Shown here piece by piece: positions 10,700 through 22,736 of a DNA stretch of 64,000 nt (its first letter is position 1; every line of letters starts with the position of its first letter). The notes beneath the pieces were generated by a model that had not been told where the DNA came from, ran no database searches, and saw only the letters and a list, made by a program, of their open reading frames with translations. The position numbers were made by a program, and so were the translations under genes. The stretch is taken from assembly GCA_033060915.1 (NCBI GenBank), contig CM065388.1:22308001-22372000 (forward strand), given 5' to 3'. The DNA is from Euryodendron excelsum (Eukaryota > Streptophyta > Magnoliopsida > Ericales > Pentaphylacaceae).

Positions 10700-12718
10700 T
10701 AAAATTAAAAAAAAAAAAAAGTGGTTTAATGCTATTAAGAGCTGAAAATGGCCCATTTTATATTAAATTGAGAGTTGTAGTCTGGTCAAACTTGGGCCTG
10801 GTTGTGCCGATCAAACTCTTTCCGACTTCCTTCAATTTGGGCTGGTTTTCTGCACCTCTTGGGCTATTATTCTGTCCATACAGACAAATGGGTTTGTGTC
10901 ATGTGGTCTGGGCATCAGCTACCATCTGGCTAGGTCTTTAGAAGGAATATCCGTACCAAACCTCGATTACTATATCGACTTGGTTAAACTGGGGAAATTA
11001 ATATAATATTATAAAATTTATCATTCGTGATATCGATATAAAAGGTCATGAAATACATACAGAACAATAGATGTGTCACAAATATTATAATTCCATGATG
11101 CTACTCTCGTGGTATAAAATCAAAATTTTATAGGCAAATATTAACACGAGCACTTAAGACACATTTTAAGCATATTTTTTCTATCTACTTAAAATGTTAA
11201 AAAATTATATTTTGGGTATTAAAAAACATTTTTAAAATATGCCATGTTAGCAAAACTTCACGATTTTTTGCATCACACACTCGTTCGCACAGATAGAATC
11301 ACTGTTAAAAGTGGGAAAAAAAATTAAAAACTAAAAGTCTAATTCCACCATTGTATGTCTTAATAGGCATAAATGAATGATATGAATGGATGATACAACA
11401 AACCTATATATATATATATATATATATATAAAAGTTGTTGTCATCAATCGGGGCACTAATAAATGTTAATGATAATAAGAACACTAATACCGACAATAAT
11501 GATATAAAATGTATCTATACATAGCATGTGAGCAAAAGATAATAATTCAAGTACTACAATTCATCTTATGATTAACATGAGATATTAATAAACAACTAAA
11601 GGAGGTTAGGGGCTCAATGCAGCTTAAAGTAAGATCAACATTCCTTCCACTACTCCTCCACAAACGCAAACAAAAGTACATAAGATTATAAAATGTTTGA
11701 AAGAAGCAATTTAAAAAGGAAAAAGACAAACCAAAGACAGTTTTAATGAGATCTTTGAGGATCTGATTGGGGTCAGGCGAAGAGCCATTATTAACTTCAC
11801 TATGAGCATTTTGTTCTTCTTGTTATTATTATATATCACTGTCAGTGCTCTACCCTCGAGAAAGAGAGAAGGTGTGATTGAATGCAAGCATCTCTGCAAT
11901 AGTTTTTGGGTTTTGTGGAGGGACCAGTTCATTGACAATTTGGTCTCTTGGTGGGAAGAAGAGTGTCAGCTGGGCACGTGTAAGTGGGTATGGCATTATA
12001 TATAAAACATTATTATATATACTCATTAGATATACATATATACAGGAGAATGTGTATGAGTTAGAATTTGACTGTTAGCTTGCTTATTATATATATATAT
12101 ATATATAAATTATGAATGCTGAATTTTTAAATTTAAGTCTCTATCAAGATTACATTCATTTGCTAATACTTTTAATATTGTATAACTTTAATTTGGAGGA
12201 ATATGAACATGATATACTTTCTGTTTTTCTTTAATCTCTAAATATGAGAGAATCATCTAATCTAATCTAATGGTAAGTTCTGTGAAATAAAAAATTGACC
12301 AGAAGAAAAGTAATGAATGAATATAGAATTAAAAATGTTAGCAATGAAAAATGGATTCCCCACCGCGAGTAGTAGCCAGTGAAGCTTTAAATCCAACCGT
12401 CTGAGTTCAAAATTGAATAATTGTTTAGGTCAAGGGTTGAGGTTTATCACTTGCAAGTTTTTTGGTTTGTCTTTGGATGCATGACTTACTTTTAATCAGA
12501 TTAAAAATTTTTTTTTCTCAACCACATAATAAAAAAATAGAAACAAATTACATTGATAATGGTTGTAATTTATTTTATGTTTTAATTTAGTCCTTCTACT
12601 TTTAATTTCACTAATTAACTCCTTTAATTTTATAAATTACACACAATTGGTCCAATGAAAAACGACTGTTACAAAAACAAACAGAAAATGATAATGTGCC
12701 TCTCACATAAGGAGTATT
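10700..12718. other. Intergenic; AT microsatellites, no gene seen
   Basis: Apart from the foldback MITE listed separately, this stretch holds (TA)n tracts at about 11406-11431 and 12088-12107. Short open frames at 11547-12078 overlap each other on both strands and resemble no known protein. Confidence 0.55.
11134..11254. mobile_element. Small foldback MITE
   Basis: The left arm GCAAATATTAACACGAGCAC and the inverted right arm TTGCTAACATGGCATATTTT are similar, and the roughly 120-bp interior folds on itself (ACTTAAAATGTTAAAAA region). Similar GCAAATGCTAACA starts occur near 1767 and 15325. Confidence 0.4.
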
Positions 12719-13618
12719 ATGGTCATTTCACCTACAACACTCCTCTCTTCCTCTTTCTGCTTCTCTGATTCCTCCACCAGTAGCCTACACTACACTCACC
12801 CAGCTAGCACCATTCCCGCCCCGCCCCTGCATCACCCACCCCATTTCCTCCCTCAGAGACCCACCTTCTCCCTCACTCAAGAAATCTCACACTTTCTCTC
12901 TCTAAAACACCACCAGCAATCAACACCGTTATCATCACCACCCATTTAGCCCCATCACTACTGCCAACCACCACCCAATTCCATCACCTATCATCTTTAC
13001 AATCCAAAACCAAATTTCGGATTCACGAGCCAATTGCTCTACAATTTTTTGCCATTAGAGCTCTAAATTTGAGGGGAAAAAAAAACTGAAATGGGTAAAC
13101 CCAATTGGGGGGCGAGTGATAATTGGTGTTGAATTTGTCTTGCCAAGGACAATGTGGAAAACAAAGTGGTAATGCTCTCTCTGCTTTTTTTTCATTGTTT
13201 TCTTTTCTTTTTTTTTTTATAACTATTTTCAAAATCAAATCACATCACACAAACCAACAGATCATCGCATAATATATATATATATATATATAGATACATA
13301 TATCCAACGATTCAGAGCATGCATGCATATAAGAGAGAGAGAGAGCACCTGAAAAGAGGAAATAAGAGAAATGTAATATCATTAGAGAGACCAATTACAG
13401 AGAGATAAATCAACTGTCTAATCAAGGAAATTAAGCTTGAAGATCTTGACAGCCACAAATTAGATGGTGAGATAATGGAAGGAATTTGAATAACAAAATT
13501 AAACTTCTGATGCATTAGAGTTCTCAAAAACTTGTAAAGAGCAACTAGTGGGCAATGAGGATGTATTTGTGGGTGCCATTGGTTGTCTGCCATCAAACCA
13601 GCTTTTTTGTGGCAATGA
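12719..13618. other. Pyrimidine-rich, leader-like stretch; no firm gene
   Basis: From about 12720 to 12960 the plus strand is C/T-rich (CTCTCTTCC, CCCACCCC, TTTCTCTCTC), like plant 5' leaders, and is open for 76 codons of Ser/Pro/His-rich low-complexity sequence. A (TA)n tract at 13270-13291 follows. This could be the decayed 5' part of the fragment at 13619-13943, but no continuous coding path joins them. Confidence 0.3.
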
Positions 13619-13943
13619 GACAAGAGCATTGGTGAGGAGGCTGACAAAGTGCATTGTTCCTTTCCTAATTCAAAAGAGTATGCAGAACAACAAAACTTCA
13701 GCCAGGCTACTCCATCGAAACCTGCAATAAATGATGATTGTGCTACTGTTTCGTCGTTTGGTCTTGCTGCTGATCATGGTTAGTGCCTACTGCTTTAGTT
13801 AGTGTTGGATATTTTTTCCTCTTTGAGTGAGAACTATATTATGGGTTGTAATTGTATCTTCGTAGCTAATAATTTTATTTTTCAGGAACAACGGGTTCTG
13901 GAGCCTCGGTAATCAGTCTTGAATCTAAAATGTTTAGCAGTTA
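13619..13943 (+). pseudogene. Possible two-exon C-terminal gene fragment, unrecognised
   Basis: From 13619 the plus strand is open to 13778, with normal-looking composition and motifs such as NSKEYAEQQNFSQATPSKP and NDDCATVSSFGLAADHG. It then meets a GTTAGT donor at 13779. A T-rich tract ending in CAG at 13885 provides an acceptor. Joining the two keeps the frame and reads TTGSGASVISLESKMFSS to a TAG at 13941-13943. An in-frame TGA lies directly upstream at 13616-13618, so no start is visible. I do not recognise the family. It may be the 3' end of a decayed gene or a chance splice-compatible frame. Confidence 0.3.
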
Positions 13944-14344
13944 GGAGATCATTTTTTTTTTTTTTTTAGATTTTCTATCTGTGTTTATTGACTATATCAA
14001 TATCAATATCAATAATGATTGAATATTTGGTCTTCTTATCTTGTTTCACAGGTATTGGGTTTGGGGCCGTGGTACGGGTGGTGAGAGGTGGGCTGGGGTC
14101 GATTGTGCTTGTTTGTTGTTTCATGAAATGCCCCTTTGAGTCTGGTTTGGTCGTCTGGTTATGTTTTGTTTTGTTTTAGCAACAAGTAATACCTGAATTT
14201 ACTATTGTGCCCATCAACTGTGGCATTTTTTTGTCAATTTTTGGTTGGCTATTTTTAATTGAACTAATTGTACAGAATTGAGACAGAGAATAAATTGGAA
14301 AGACTACCGGTATAAGTTCCCCCCCCAAAAAATGGATACCCTTC

Positions 14345-14348
<4 letters not shown>

Positions 14349-14381
<33 letters not shown>
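14349..14381. repeat. (GA)n microsatellite
   Basis: About 16 GA units lie just left of the dispersed repeat copy at 14396. Confidence 0.9.
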
Positions 14382-14386
<5 letters not shown>

Positions 14387-14395
14387 GCCCTCTTG

Positions 14396-14550
14396 GGACA
14401 TGGGGGAACATGGAGCTGTCGGCTCTAACTGGGTGGAGCACTTGAGGGGATCGAAGTCTGCTGTTTCTTTGTTTTGGTCGTATGTTTCCTAAGCCAATGA
14501 CCTAGCTAGTGACCTACGTGCATGTGGTTATGTGGTGGTATATATAATTT
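14396..14550. repeat. Dispersed repeat, copy 1 (pairs with 44496-44605)
   Basis: It begins GGACATGGGGGAACATGGAG and includes GCTGTCGGCTCTA, TGAGGGG-ATC-AAGTC and, after about 40 extra bases, TAGTGACCTACGTGCATG and TGTGGTGGTATATATAATTT. The same blocks in the same order occur at 44496-44605, where the 40-base spacer is missing. No coding frame is shared. Confidence 0.8.
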
Positions 14551-17067
14551 CTTCAGTTAGGGTTCCTATCCAAAACCCTTTTAGGATTTATTTTAGATTG
14601 TTCAAATCTTAAATAGAAAGCAAAAACTTAATCTGTTGTTTAACCAAACGTTTGTTTCTTAATTTGTTTCCTTTATATTTTTTCTTGTTTTTCCTGCTAT
14701 CACAATTTTGAAAATATCCAAATCTGGAGTTAGACAAAACTTTGAGGGTTGGGATCTCAAGGTTATATCCTCACTAGTTTCTCATTTCTCACAACTCATT
14801 TCAACTGAATAAGCAATAAAGTTAGGAAATTATGCTAAATCTATAGATTTATTATTTGTGTTTATATACCATTCCTCATATACTGGGAAACAAGATTATG
14901 AATATATTTATAAAAACTATAAATTTAGGAGTAATGTTATATACAAACTCTTTTCTCCCCTATTTTTTTACTCACCAAACAAAATGCTTGTAAAACTTAC
15001 ATTAATAAATGCATATAGGTCATATTCACTTTACGTATCATTTCTCTAAATTTAGTCACTACATAGGTCACAAGCTGAACTGGTTTCTGGGTCAAGCACA
15101 TCCTTGTGTTTGGGGCTTCATACATCATGATAATTGGATAGTTTCCATACTTTAGCTAGCTAAATTTAATTCAATTGCCAGCCGCCATTTTGACGGTTAT
15201 TATGATGTGATTAATAACTAAACTACCCAATTCCAACTCTTGTGTAATTGTTCTCAGTTTTTCTCCTGTGCATCCCTTCTTCTACTTTCTTCAAATATTT
15301 ACGTCAAGGAACCAATTAAGGCAAATGCTAACACGTGCTTTTGAGATATAGGTTAAGTTTGCATAAATAGAGTTGTACAATGTAAAAAATATAAAAAAGA
15401 TGTGGACTCAATACTTTGTACAACCAGATAATATAGGGTCATATGTGTATTAAATGCACACGATAGCAAGATCGATTAATTAAGGGCGCACTCTAGTTCA
15501 TGATTTATTGTCATCATGCATTGATTAAGGTCAAATTTGAAGGAAAATGCTATTCTTTTTGAAAATTTGTATACAAAATTTTATCACAATGATGTGACAG
15601 TAATATTATTGTAATTAAAAAAATAATACAAACATCGATTTTGTTTACCAGATTTTTCATCACTGATAGATATAAGAAAGTGAATTCTAAATATATTAGA
15701 TAATGTGGATCCCATTACGTTGTGGCTATCTATGATAAAAACTGGTGAAAATAATCGGTGGCTCTAACATCACTCTTGTAACTAAGAGCAATTAGGATAT
15801 GTGTTTTTTTTAAGTTGATGACTCTATTTAATTATATAATTCTGGTGATAAATTTCGTATAAATTTAATGTTTGTATAGCACTATCCAATTTTAAATTAA
15901 AAAAAGTAGGCTTAACTCTCGAAGCCCATTGTTTTGTTTAACAACTTTTGTGTTCCAGGGAACAAACTTGCAAGAAGATATATGGCTTGAGTTTAAGCAA
16001 AGCTAGCTGGAACTACTTAGATCAAAGTTGAATTTGAATTTCGGTGTTTCTGTCCCATTTGCCCCTCAACTTGAGCTCAACTCGATCAACCAGTAGCTTT
16101 CCAGCCTTACACTACTTGACTAGGCATAACTTTATTGTGTGGGCTGTATTTTGTTTCTTGGAAAATATTGAATGAACTTTAGGCCCCCCCTTTTCATTAA
16201 TCTAATTGTATTTTTTAAGTGCACTGTCAATAATGAAAGTAAGTAACTATTCCCAGGGGTATTCTGGCTATTGCCAGAGCAATATTTTCAAAGTTTTTAT
16301 TCCAAAAATTATTTTGGCAGCAGCAAAAAGGACGCCGGGAATTGGGTTCTCCTAATAACAATCTAAATCTGAACAAAATCTGAGGAAAAACGACAGACTT
16401 ATTGTGGTGGGGGCCAGCTTCAGAGATGGTAGTGGTCCATGCCCATGGCCTTGTCTAGGTGACTAGTGGCATGAATCTAGCTGTTATTGAGTGGGGAAAA
16501 AAAAATTGTGGCTGTGCGAGGCTGTGGATGTGGATGTCATGCAATGGCAGAAACATAAGAAACTGTGTGGGAATATTTACTTTTCCAAAAATTCGCGTTG
16601 AGAAAGTAAATGAAACTATTATAAAATATTAAGAGAAATTTTTAAAAAATATTTTAAAATTCTAAAATAAATTAGAGAATTTAGGATTTTTAAATACCTT
16701 ATATTATTTTTGAAAACTTTGAATATAAATTTTTGATAATTTTTTTATTTAATTTTATGTTATCTAACTTTGGTGTTTTCGATAATATTTCTAAATATGT
16801 TTCGTACTTTCGTTTCCCGCGCCAATTTTTCCTTTGTGGCAACTATGGGCAGAAACATAGAGGAATGGAGGTGGGTAATGGGAGAGTTATGGGTGTCCAT
16901 ATGTATGAGAACAAAAGGGTAGGGTGAAAAGGGCAAAAAAAAAAAAAAAAAAAAAAAAAAAGAATCTGAAAAGCACTTTCACAACTCCAAGTGGATGTGG
17001 ATGGAGAGGTTAGATAAGACGAATACTATACAGACACTCATCTCTATATTTGGGTGGGACTGACACT

Positions 17068-17070
<3 letters not shown>
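14551..17070. other. Intergenic; no gene seen, possible MITE remnants
   Basis: A left half resembling MITE family A lies near 15545-15620 (TGCTATTCTTTTTGAAAATT, then CACAATGATGTGACAG). A GCAAATGCTAACACGTGC motif at about 15325 resembles the ends noted at 1767. A 25-base A-run lies at about 16937-16961. No supported coding region. Confidence 0.5.
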
Positions 17071-17102
<32 letters not shown>

Positions 17103-17350
17103 CATGTATGGGGTATGCTTTTTATCTACAGTAGTTGAAGAATCCAAATTCAACAAAAATAGTGCTTTAACAGTTTGCCTGCTTTGTCTCTGACATACGG
17201 CAATCTTTGCTCTCTCTTTTCATGATCTTATCTTCGTCTAGCTTCGTTTAGCTCCTCTCACTTTTCACCATATTTGGAAAAAACTAGAATACCCTCAACC
17301 CTGTCTTGACTTCTGGATATCATTCTCGGGCAATTAGTAGAAACACTGAA
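17068..17350 (+). promoter_or_regulatory. Possible first 5' UTR exon of the ZFP4-like gene
   Basis: A (CT)n tract at about 17068-17099 is followed by leader-like sequence that ends in CACTGAAACTGAG and a GTATGC donor-like site near 17356. Pyrimidine tracts near transcription starts are common in plants. If this is the leader, a 5' UTR intron of about 5 kb would separate it from the coding exon at 22697. This is inference; transcript data would decide it. Confidence 0.25.
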
Positions 17351-19617
17351 ACTGAGGTATGCAATTTCATGCCACCTTGTTCGAAATTCTTACTAATCTA
17401 TCAGTTATATGGTAGAATTAATTTTGATGATTAATTCACAGGCAAGCACATTTATGATATGTCATGTTTTCTGTTTACTTGTTTTAGTTTTGGATCTTGG
17501 GTTTCTCTCAATTTATTTTTCTTGGTTGAAGGGATTGTCAGTGATTTTGGGTTTTGTGTTTTGGGGTTTCCATTTTGGGATTCTCATGGGTCCTTGTGGT
17601 TACTGGTGATGGGGCTTATGTTTTTGTGTTCACTCAGTACTTGAAGAAAATCTTGAAATAGATTTTAGATTTTTTAAGATCTTTATTATAGATCAGTTTT
17701 AAATGCATCTTTTCTTAATGATTGAGGTCCTTATTTGGGGAAGGGCTTGTATCCCTTGTTTCAAGTTTGTTTTTGGCTATGTTGGCTTGCAGTTCCCTCG
17801 TCTCAAATTTGTGTTTGGCTAGTGAAAATATAGTTTAGTTTGCATATCTTTCTAGGTTTCTGCCTTGTTTGGATCAAGGACTTAGTGAGAGAAAAAGAAG
17901 GAAAAAAGATATAAAATTACATTATATGTTCGATTGTTAGAAAAAATAGAGGGTAGAATTACATAAAAAGGAAATAAGTAAGAATTTGAAGTCTCATTTT
18001 TTTATTTCTTTCCTCTTCTTTTCTTTTTCCTTCACTTTTTTGTTTCCGTAGATAAATTGGGTTCCAAACATAGCATTAGGGGTAGCGAAAGTGAATTACT
18101 TCTGCTATTGCTTCTGGATATGGGGCTAGTGCAGTGTTTGTTAAGGAAAAATTGGTCAAGTTCTTTATGGAAAACAAGTTCTGCAGTACTCCAACGTGAA
18201 AGAAAGTAGCTTCCCCAACTGTCTCCTTCCCTCCATGGACCCATTATATGGTTCTTTTGAGAAATACTTAGATGAGGATGTGCATCAAGATTTGGAACTA
18301 AGTCTGTTTGGGAAACTAGTAGGCAAAAGAAAAGAATGGATTAGGGAAGGGTGCTACTGGCCTTTCCATCGTCCATTTTTTGTTTGGTATAATTGAGGAG
18401 AGAAAAGAAGGGAAAAGAGTGTGTTTTCCTTCCCTCTTCTTTGGGAAATATAGAGGAGAGCAGGGAAAAGAAAAGGAAGTTTGATTCTAGTGAGAAAGAA
18501 GGCCCAAAAAGAAAATCAATTGCTAGTTTCAGATTAATACAGAGGAGAGAAGTGGGTTATAAATTATGTAACGAAGAAAAAAAAAACACAAGTATTACTA
18601 GTTTCATTCTCTTCTGATCTCTAATCTCTCCAGTTTCAGAGTGATACAAAAAGTGGGTTATAATACTGTTTTGCATGCAACAAAAAAAAAAAAAAGAAAA
18701 GAAAAAGGGGTTATGGTTTCTGTCCATTTTTCTCCCATTCCTCTCCTCTAAAGCTATCCAAACAAGTGGTTATGTAGGAGAGTGTCCCATTTTCTTTTGT
18801 CCCCTTCCCAAATCACCCAATCCAAACGGTCTCCTCTTTTCTTTTGCATAATTTGGGTAAAACAAGCTGATTTGTTGGTTCTTTTATTTGAATCAAAGAA
18901 GTGGTCAGATCTACACCTTTGGAAGCTTGATCACGCTGGTTTTTATGTCTTTGTATCCTTGGGCAAAATTTGGTCAGACTTCTTCTCATATCAATATTCG
19001 GAGAAAAGAGTACTGTAACTTTGAAAATTGCGCCTCCCTTAGTAGGTTCATTGTTTTCTGTTCAAATGAGAACCACATTTTAACGTCTTTCATTGTTGAA
19101 CTGTAACTTTCTAGTCAGAAAAAAAGAAGCATCTTAGTTCTCTCTTCAATTATAAAGATTCACAATGCCATTGGTATTCTCAATGGCAAGGACCATTTGT
19201 GAAGTTGTATCACTGCCACTAAATCTGATATTTGCTCTGTAATTTGGTATAAAAATAAAATTGAGTAGAAGTGAGCTGTACGCTAATGTCTGATTTGTGA
19301 AATCGATGGTCACATCTGGTTTCAATGATTCTCATTTTTGGCTATTTCCTTCCTCACTGGAAGAAAAGTTCATGGAGCAGGGCTTGCATTGCTTTCTTTT
19401 TGTCAATTCCCAAATGCTTTTCTTATAGGATGAAAATTTGATCCGTTTTTGTTTGTAACTCTCCCACTGCGTGCTAAGCAGTATCAAGTGCACGAACTGA
19501 GGTTATCTTGTCAAAAAGTTATTGGAGATGATTTTTCTTGCTGAAGGGGATATATTTGAGAAATGATTAAAGATGTTGCATATCATGCTTTAGTTACATT
19601 TTGTACTTATTTTTTGA
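17351..19617. other. Non-coding; possible intron or intergenic
   Basis: Several open frames of 60-80 codons lie here but overlap in different frames and show no domain. GTTTGGAT (17870) and ATCCAAAC-type (18055, 18755, 18820) words in opposite orientation hint at old MITEs. Confidence 0.4.
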
Positions 19618-19768
19618 GTAATGCTACAGCCACGGCCTTCTTTCAACACATTTTCTTGCCTACTAGATACAAGGTGGTTGGGTCCACATTATATGCTTGA
19701 TGTGGGACCACTTGCTTGTGTCTAGAAAGTAAGAAAACGTAGTGAGAAAAGGCGGCAGTTATAGTATT
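19618..19768. mobile_element. Foldback MITE with about 55-bp arms
   Basis: The left arm AATGCTACAGCCACGGCCTT continues through ACATTTTCTTGCCTACTAGA. The inverted right arm AATACTATAACTGCCGCCTT continues through ACGTTTTCTTACTTTCTAGA. The small loop contains GGGTCCACATTATATGCTTG and GTGGGACCAC. The structure is nearly a complete hairpin. Confidence 0.7.
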
Positions 19769-20056
19769 TTTGTTATTTTTTTGGTATTTTATGAAGACTC
19801 CAGCATTACAATAGAATATGCACGACTTGAGGTAATAGTAGCAAAGAAAAAAAAGAAAAAAAAAATTTAGGTAGAAATATTTCTTCTAGAGAGGGATTAA
19901 GGGATAATAAGCACCTAATAAAAACTGTTAAATACCCTATAAGGTGCTATCTACCAGGTTTGAATGTAAATTACTACAGACGTGCAACTCTAATCTGCGA
20001 AAGATATCATTCACACTGTTGATTTATTAATTGTATTGCATGTTGAACTCCTATCT

Positions 20057-20490
20057 AAATTCTTATATGTTATCTATATGAACTGGTTGCTTTACCTGAA
20101 AGATCCTGTTTGGGAGATGCATACAGACCTGCTTACCTGCATGTGTGACTTTAATTTCTCTCTCAACTTCCGGCACGGTATTTGGACACTCAAATTTTCA
20201 CATATTTAAACGAGCTCCTGTAATTTTCATAGTCCATAGGGGGAGCATTCAGTCTTCCCAAATTTTTTTATTCCTTGTGTAAATTCTTTTATGGTATCTA
20301 TATGAAATGCTAACTTTTCATGAAGATCTTGTATGGGAAGATTCATACGGACCTGATTACCTGCATCTGTGACTTCAATTTCTCTCTCTCAACTTCCGGC
20401 AGGGTATTTGAACTGTCAAACTTTCACATATTTAATCTAGCTCCCGTTCAAAGTTCATAGGGGAGCATTCAGTCTTCCCACGATCTTTAC
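20057..20490. repeat. Tandem duplication, 224-bp unit
   Basis: Two diverged copies start at 20057 and 20281 (AAATTCTT-TATG-TATCTATATGAA). They share CATAC-GACCTG-TTACCTGCAT, TCTCTCTCAACTTCCGGCA, CACATATTTAA and GGGAGCATTCAGTCTTCCCA. It is non-coding and lies in the interval upstream of the ZFP4-like gene. Confidence 0.8.
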
Positions 20491-21299
20491 TTGAAATGGC
20501 CATACTTAAGGAATGTATGATCTTAAAGCGTAGGCCTTGAGGTCTTGACTTTTATCTGCCCTTTTGTAACACTTCACAGAATTTGTTCTGAAAGGAAATA
20601 AAACCAGTTTCTATGATAGAAGCCTGAGCTTCTACATATGATTGTTGAGGTATACCTTTTCTTCTCTGATGTGTAAGTATTTGTGTTTTTCTTTCTTACA
20701 TACAGCTCCTCCCCACTGGCCCACCAAGAAAACAGACAAAAATATATACATGTTCTTCTTGCTTGAGTTTCCTTGTCAATTATTATTTTGCTCTGATGTC
20801 CTAGTGTCTTTCTTCTGATCTGTTAGTAATATTTTAGGTGCTCAGTTCCAATATTACAATTGACTGCTAGTCTGCTACAATTGGCACTGCGATATCAAAC
20901 TTGCTCTGACTTTAATCTGAATTTAGTTCCTGAATATTTTGCCTTTCATTACTATCTTCATATGTTTCCAAAGCCATCTTGTTCCCCGTTGCTGCTTTCA
21001 ACTTGCAGTACATTACTTCATATGAGTGACCTCAGTTGATATGTTTAAGCATGCATTGATCATCACTGTGTCACTCTAGATTTGTAAAAGAATACATTTG
21101 GAGGAATTTGTTTTGATGGACCTACTCTTTATAAATTCCATAGGTTTACTATGTTTCTGTCCAAAGTACTTGGAGATGGTTCTATTTATGATGATTAAGA
21201 TATCTGCTTTCATTGTTATATGTTTTTTATTTTATTTTTTATGCATCCTTTATTTCCATTGATGTAACTGATATTGCCTAATAGCCCAATATTAAAGAG

Positions 21300-21420
21300 T
21301 CTCCAAGAGCAGCACCTAGTGGCAAGTGGCGGCCCGACCCTTACCTTGGGTCATGGGTTTGACTCACCCTCCCACTCCCTTGGGGCTTTGGTCCTCTGTT
21401 GTACCTAAAAAAAAAAAAGA
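21300..21420 (+). mobile_element. SINE-like element
   Basis: An A-box-like AGCACCTAGTGG is followed about 45 bp later by a B-box-like GGGTTTGACTCAC (consensus GGTTCGANTCC), and the unit ends in an A-run at about 21407. This arrangement (internal RNA polymerase III promoter plus a poly(A) tail) is the hallmark of plant SINEs. The exact left end and target duplication could not be fixed. Confidence 0.6.
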
Positions 21421-22450
21421 AACCCACTAAGCAGTCTCATTATGGTATTCTGGGGCATAGAGTTTAAGGTGAATCACGAATGCTTAGAGAGTAGCCTATG
21501 GTGCATGGTTAAGAAGCATGGGTGACATGGACACAACACGACACACCGACACAGGGATATTTGAAAAATGTAGGACACGATACGGTCGGGGACAAGACAA
21601 AAATATATATTTTACATATTTTATATGTCATATTTATGAAAATTTTACTCATATTTTAATGGAAAATAATGAAAAAAATTCCAAGACAACACTAATTAGA
21701 ACTAAATATCATGTATTCCACATCTTTAATGTCCAATTAGGTAGAAAATTATATTGTTTTATTTTATAATTGGATCCCATGTTTAGTTATTCAAACTTGC
21801 ATCATGACGGACATGTGTGTCTTCCAAGTGTTCGAAGTGTGTCCAATTTTAACAGAATTAGAAAATAATATGTGACGATTGGATGCATGTTGGACATGGA
21901 CACAATATCTTCTTTGATATTTTAATTTTTTTTTTCTCTAGTGAATTTTTTTTCCCTCTAGTTATAACTTATGATATACCAATATCAACCTTCTTTCATG
22001 GTAGTCATTATGAAAATGTGTGCCATGAGTCCTACATTTCATGTTTTGAGGCTAATTTCATTCCTTCATGGTCATGAACAAAGGTCTTCTTCACGGCTTA
22101 GCATCAACGAGAATGACTCGCATATCCATCCATAAGAAAAGCCATGGGCAATATATTCTATGGTTAAGTCTAGCATTATTGGCCACTACATGAAATTAGG
22201 TGGCATTGAGAACAAAGAAATTGTTGGAGTTCTCATTTCTATCTAATATCAACACGCTTGATGTTAAGAAAGGATTTCTTGCAGAACTTTTTTGCAGAAT
22301 ACATATTCGTATAATATCTTCGTTTTGAAATACATACCACGTATCTTTTTCTACAGGTTTCCAGAAGCATTCAGGTGCTCGTACACATCAATCTCCAAAT
22401 CATGTTTGTCTACAAGTATCCAACCGGGTGCCCCTTAGTTAATACATTCA

Positions 22451-22583
22451 ATGGCTCTTTTCGCTATCTTCTATATTCTAACATGGTATTCTGTAGTTTC
22501 GTGATGAGATTGGCTCATTAATGGCTCTTTTCGCTGTCTTCTATATTCTAGCATGGTATTCTGTAGTTTCGTGATAAGATTTG

Positions 22584-22590
<7 letters not shown>
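22451..22590. repeat. Tandem duplication, 70-bp unit
   Basis: Two near-identical copies start at 22451 and 22521 (ATGGCTCTTTTCGC, TTCTATATTCTA, TGGTATTCTGTAGTTTCGTG). They differ at only a few positions, so the duplication is recent. It lies about 150 bp before the ZFP4-like coding exon and is followed by a (CT)n tract. Confidence 0.9.

Positions 22591-22612
<22 letters not shown>
22580..22612. repeat. (CT)n microsatellite upstream of the ZFP4-like gene
   Basis: About 15 CT units, ending at CTCGGGGAA. Confidence 0.9.
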
Positions 22613-22614
<2 letters not shown>

Positions 22615-22736
22615 GGAAATTTGTAATCCATTTTGTGGTACATGCAGGTAAGGATTTGAATAACCACTGTTAGAATTTGTATCGATCTCTCCTGCAGTTT
22701 GCACTCAAGAAAAAGAAGCTTGCTGTCCTACCCAAC

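Noticed and set aside
12719..12949. 76-codon Ser/Pro/His-rich open frame
   Set aside because: Low-complexity C/T-rich DNA resembling a leader; no conserved motif or splice partner found.
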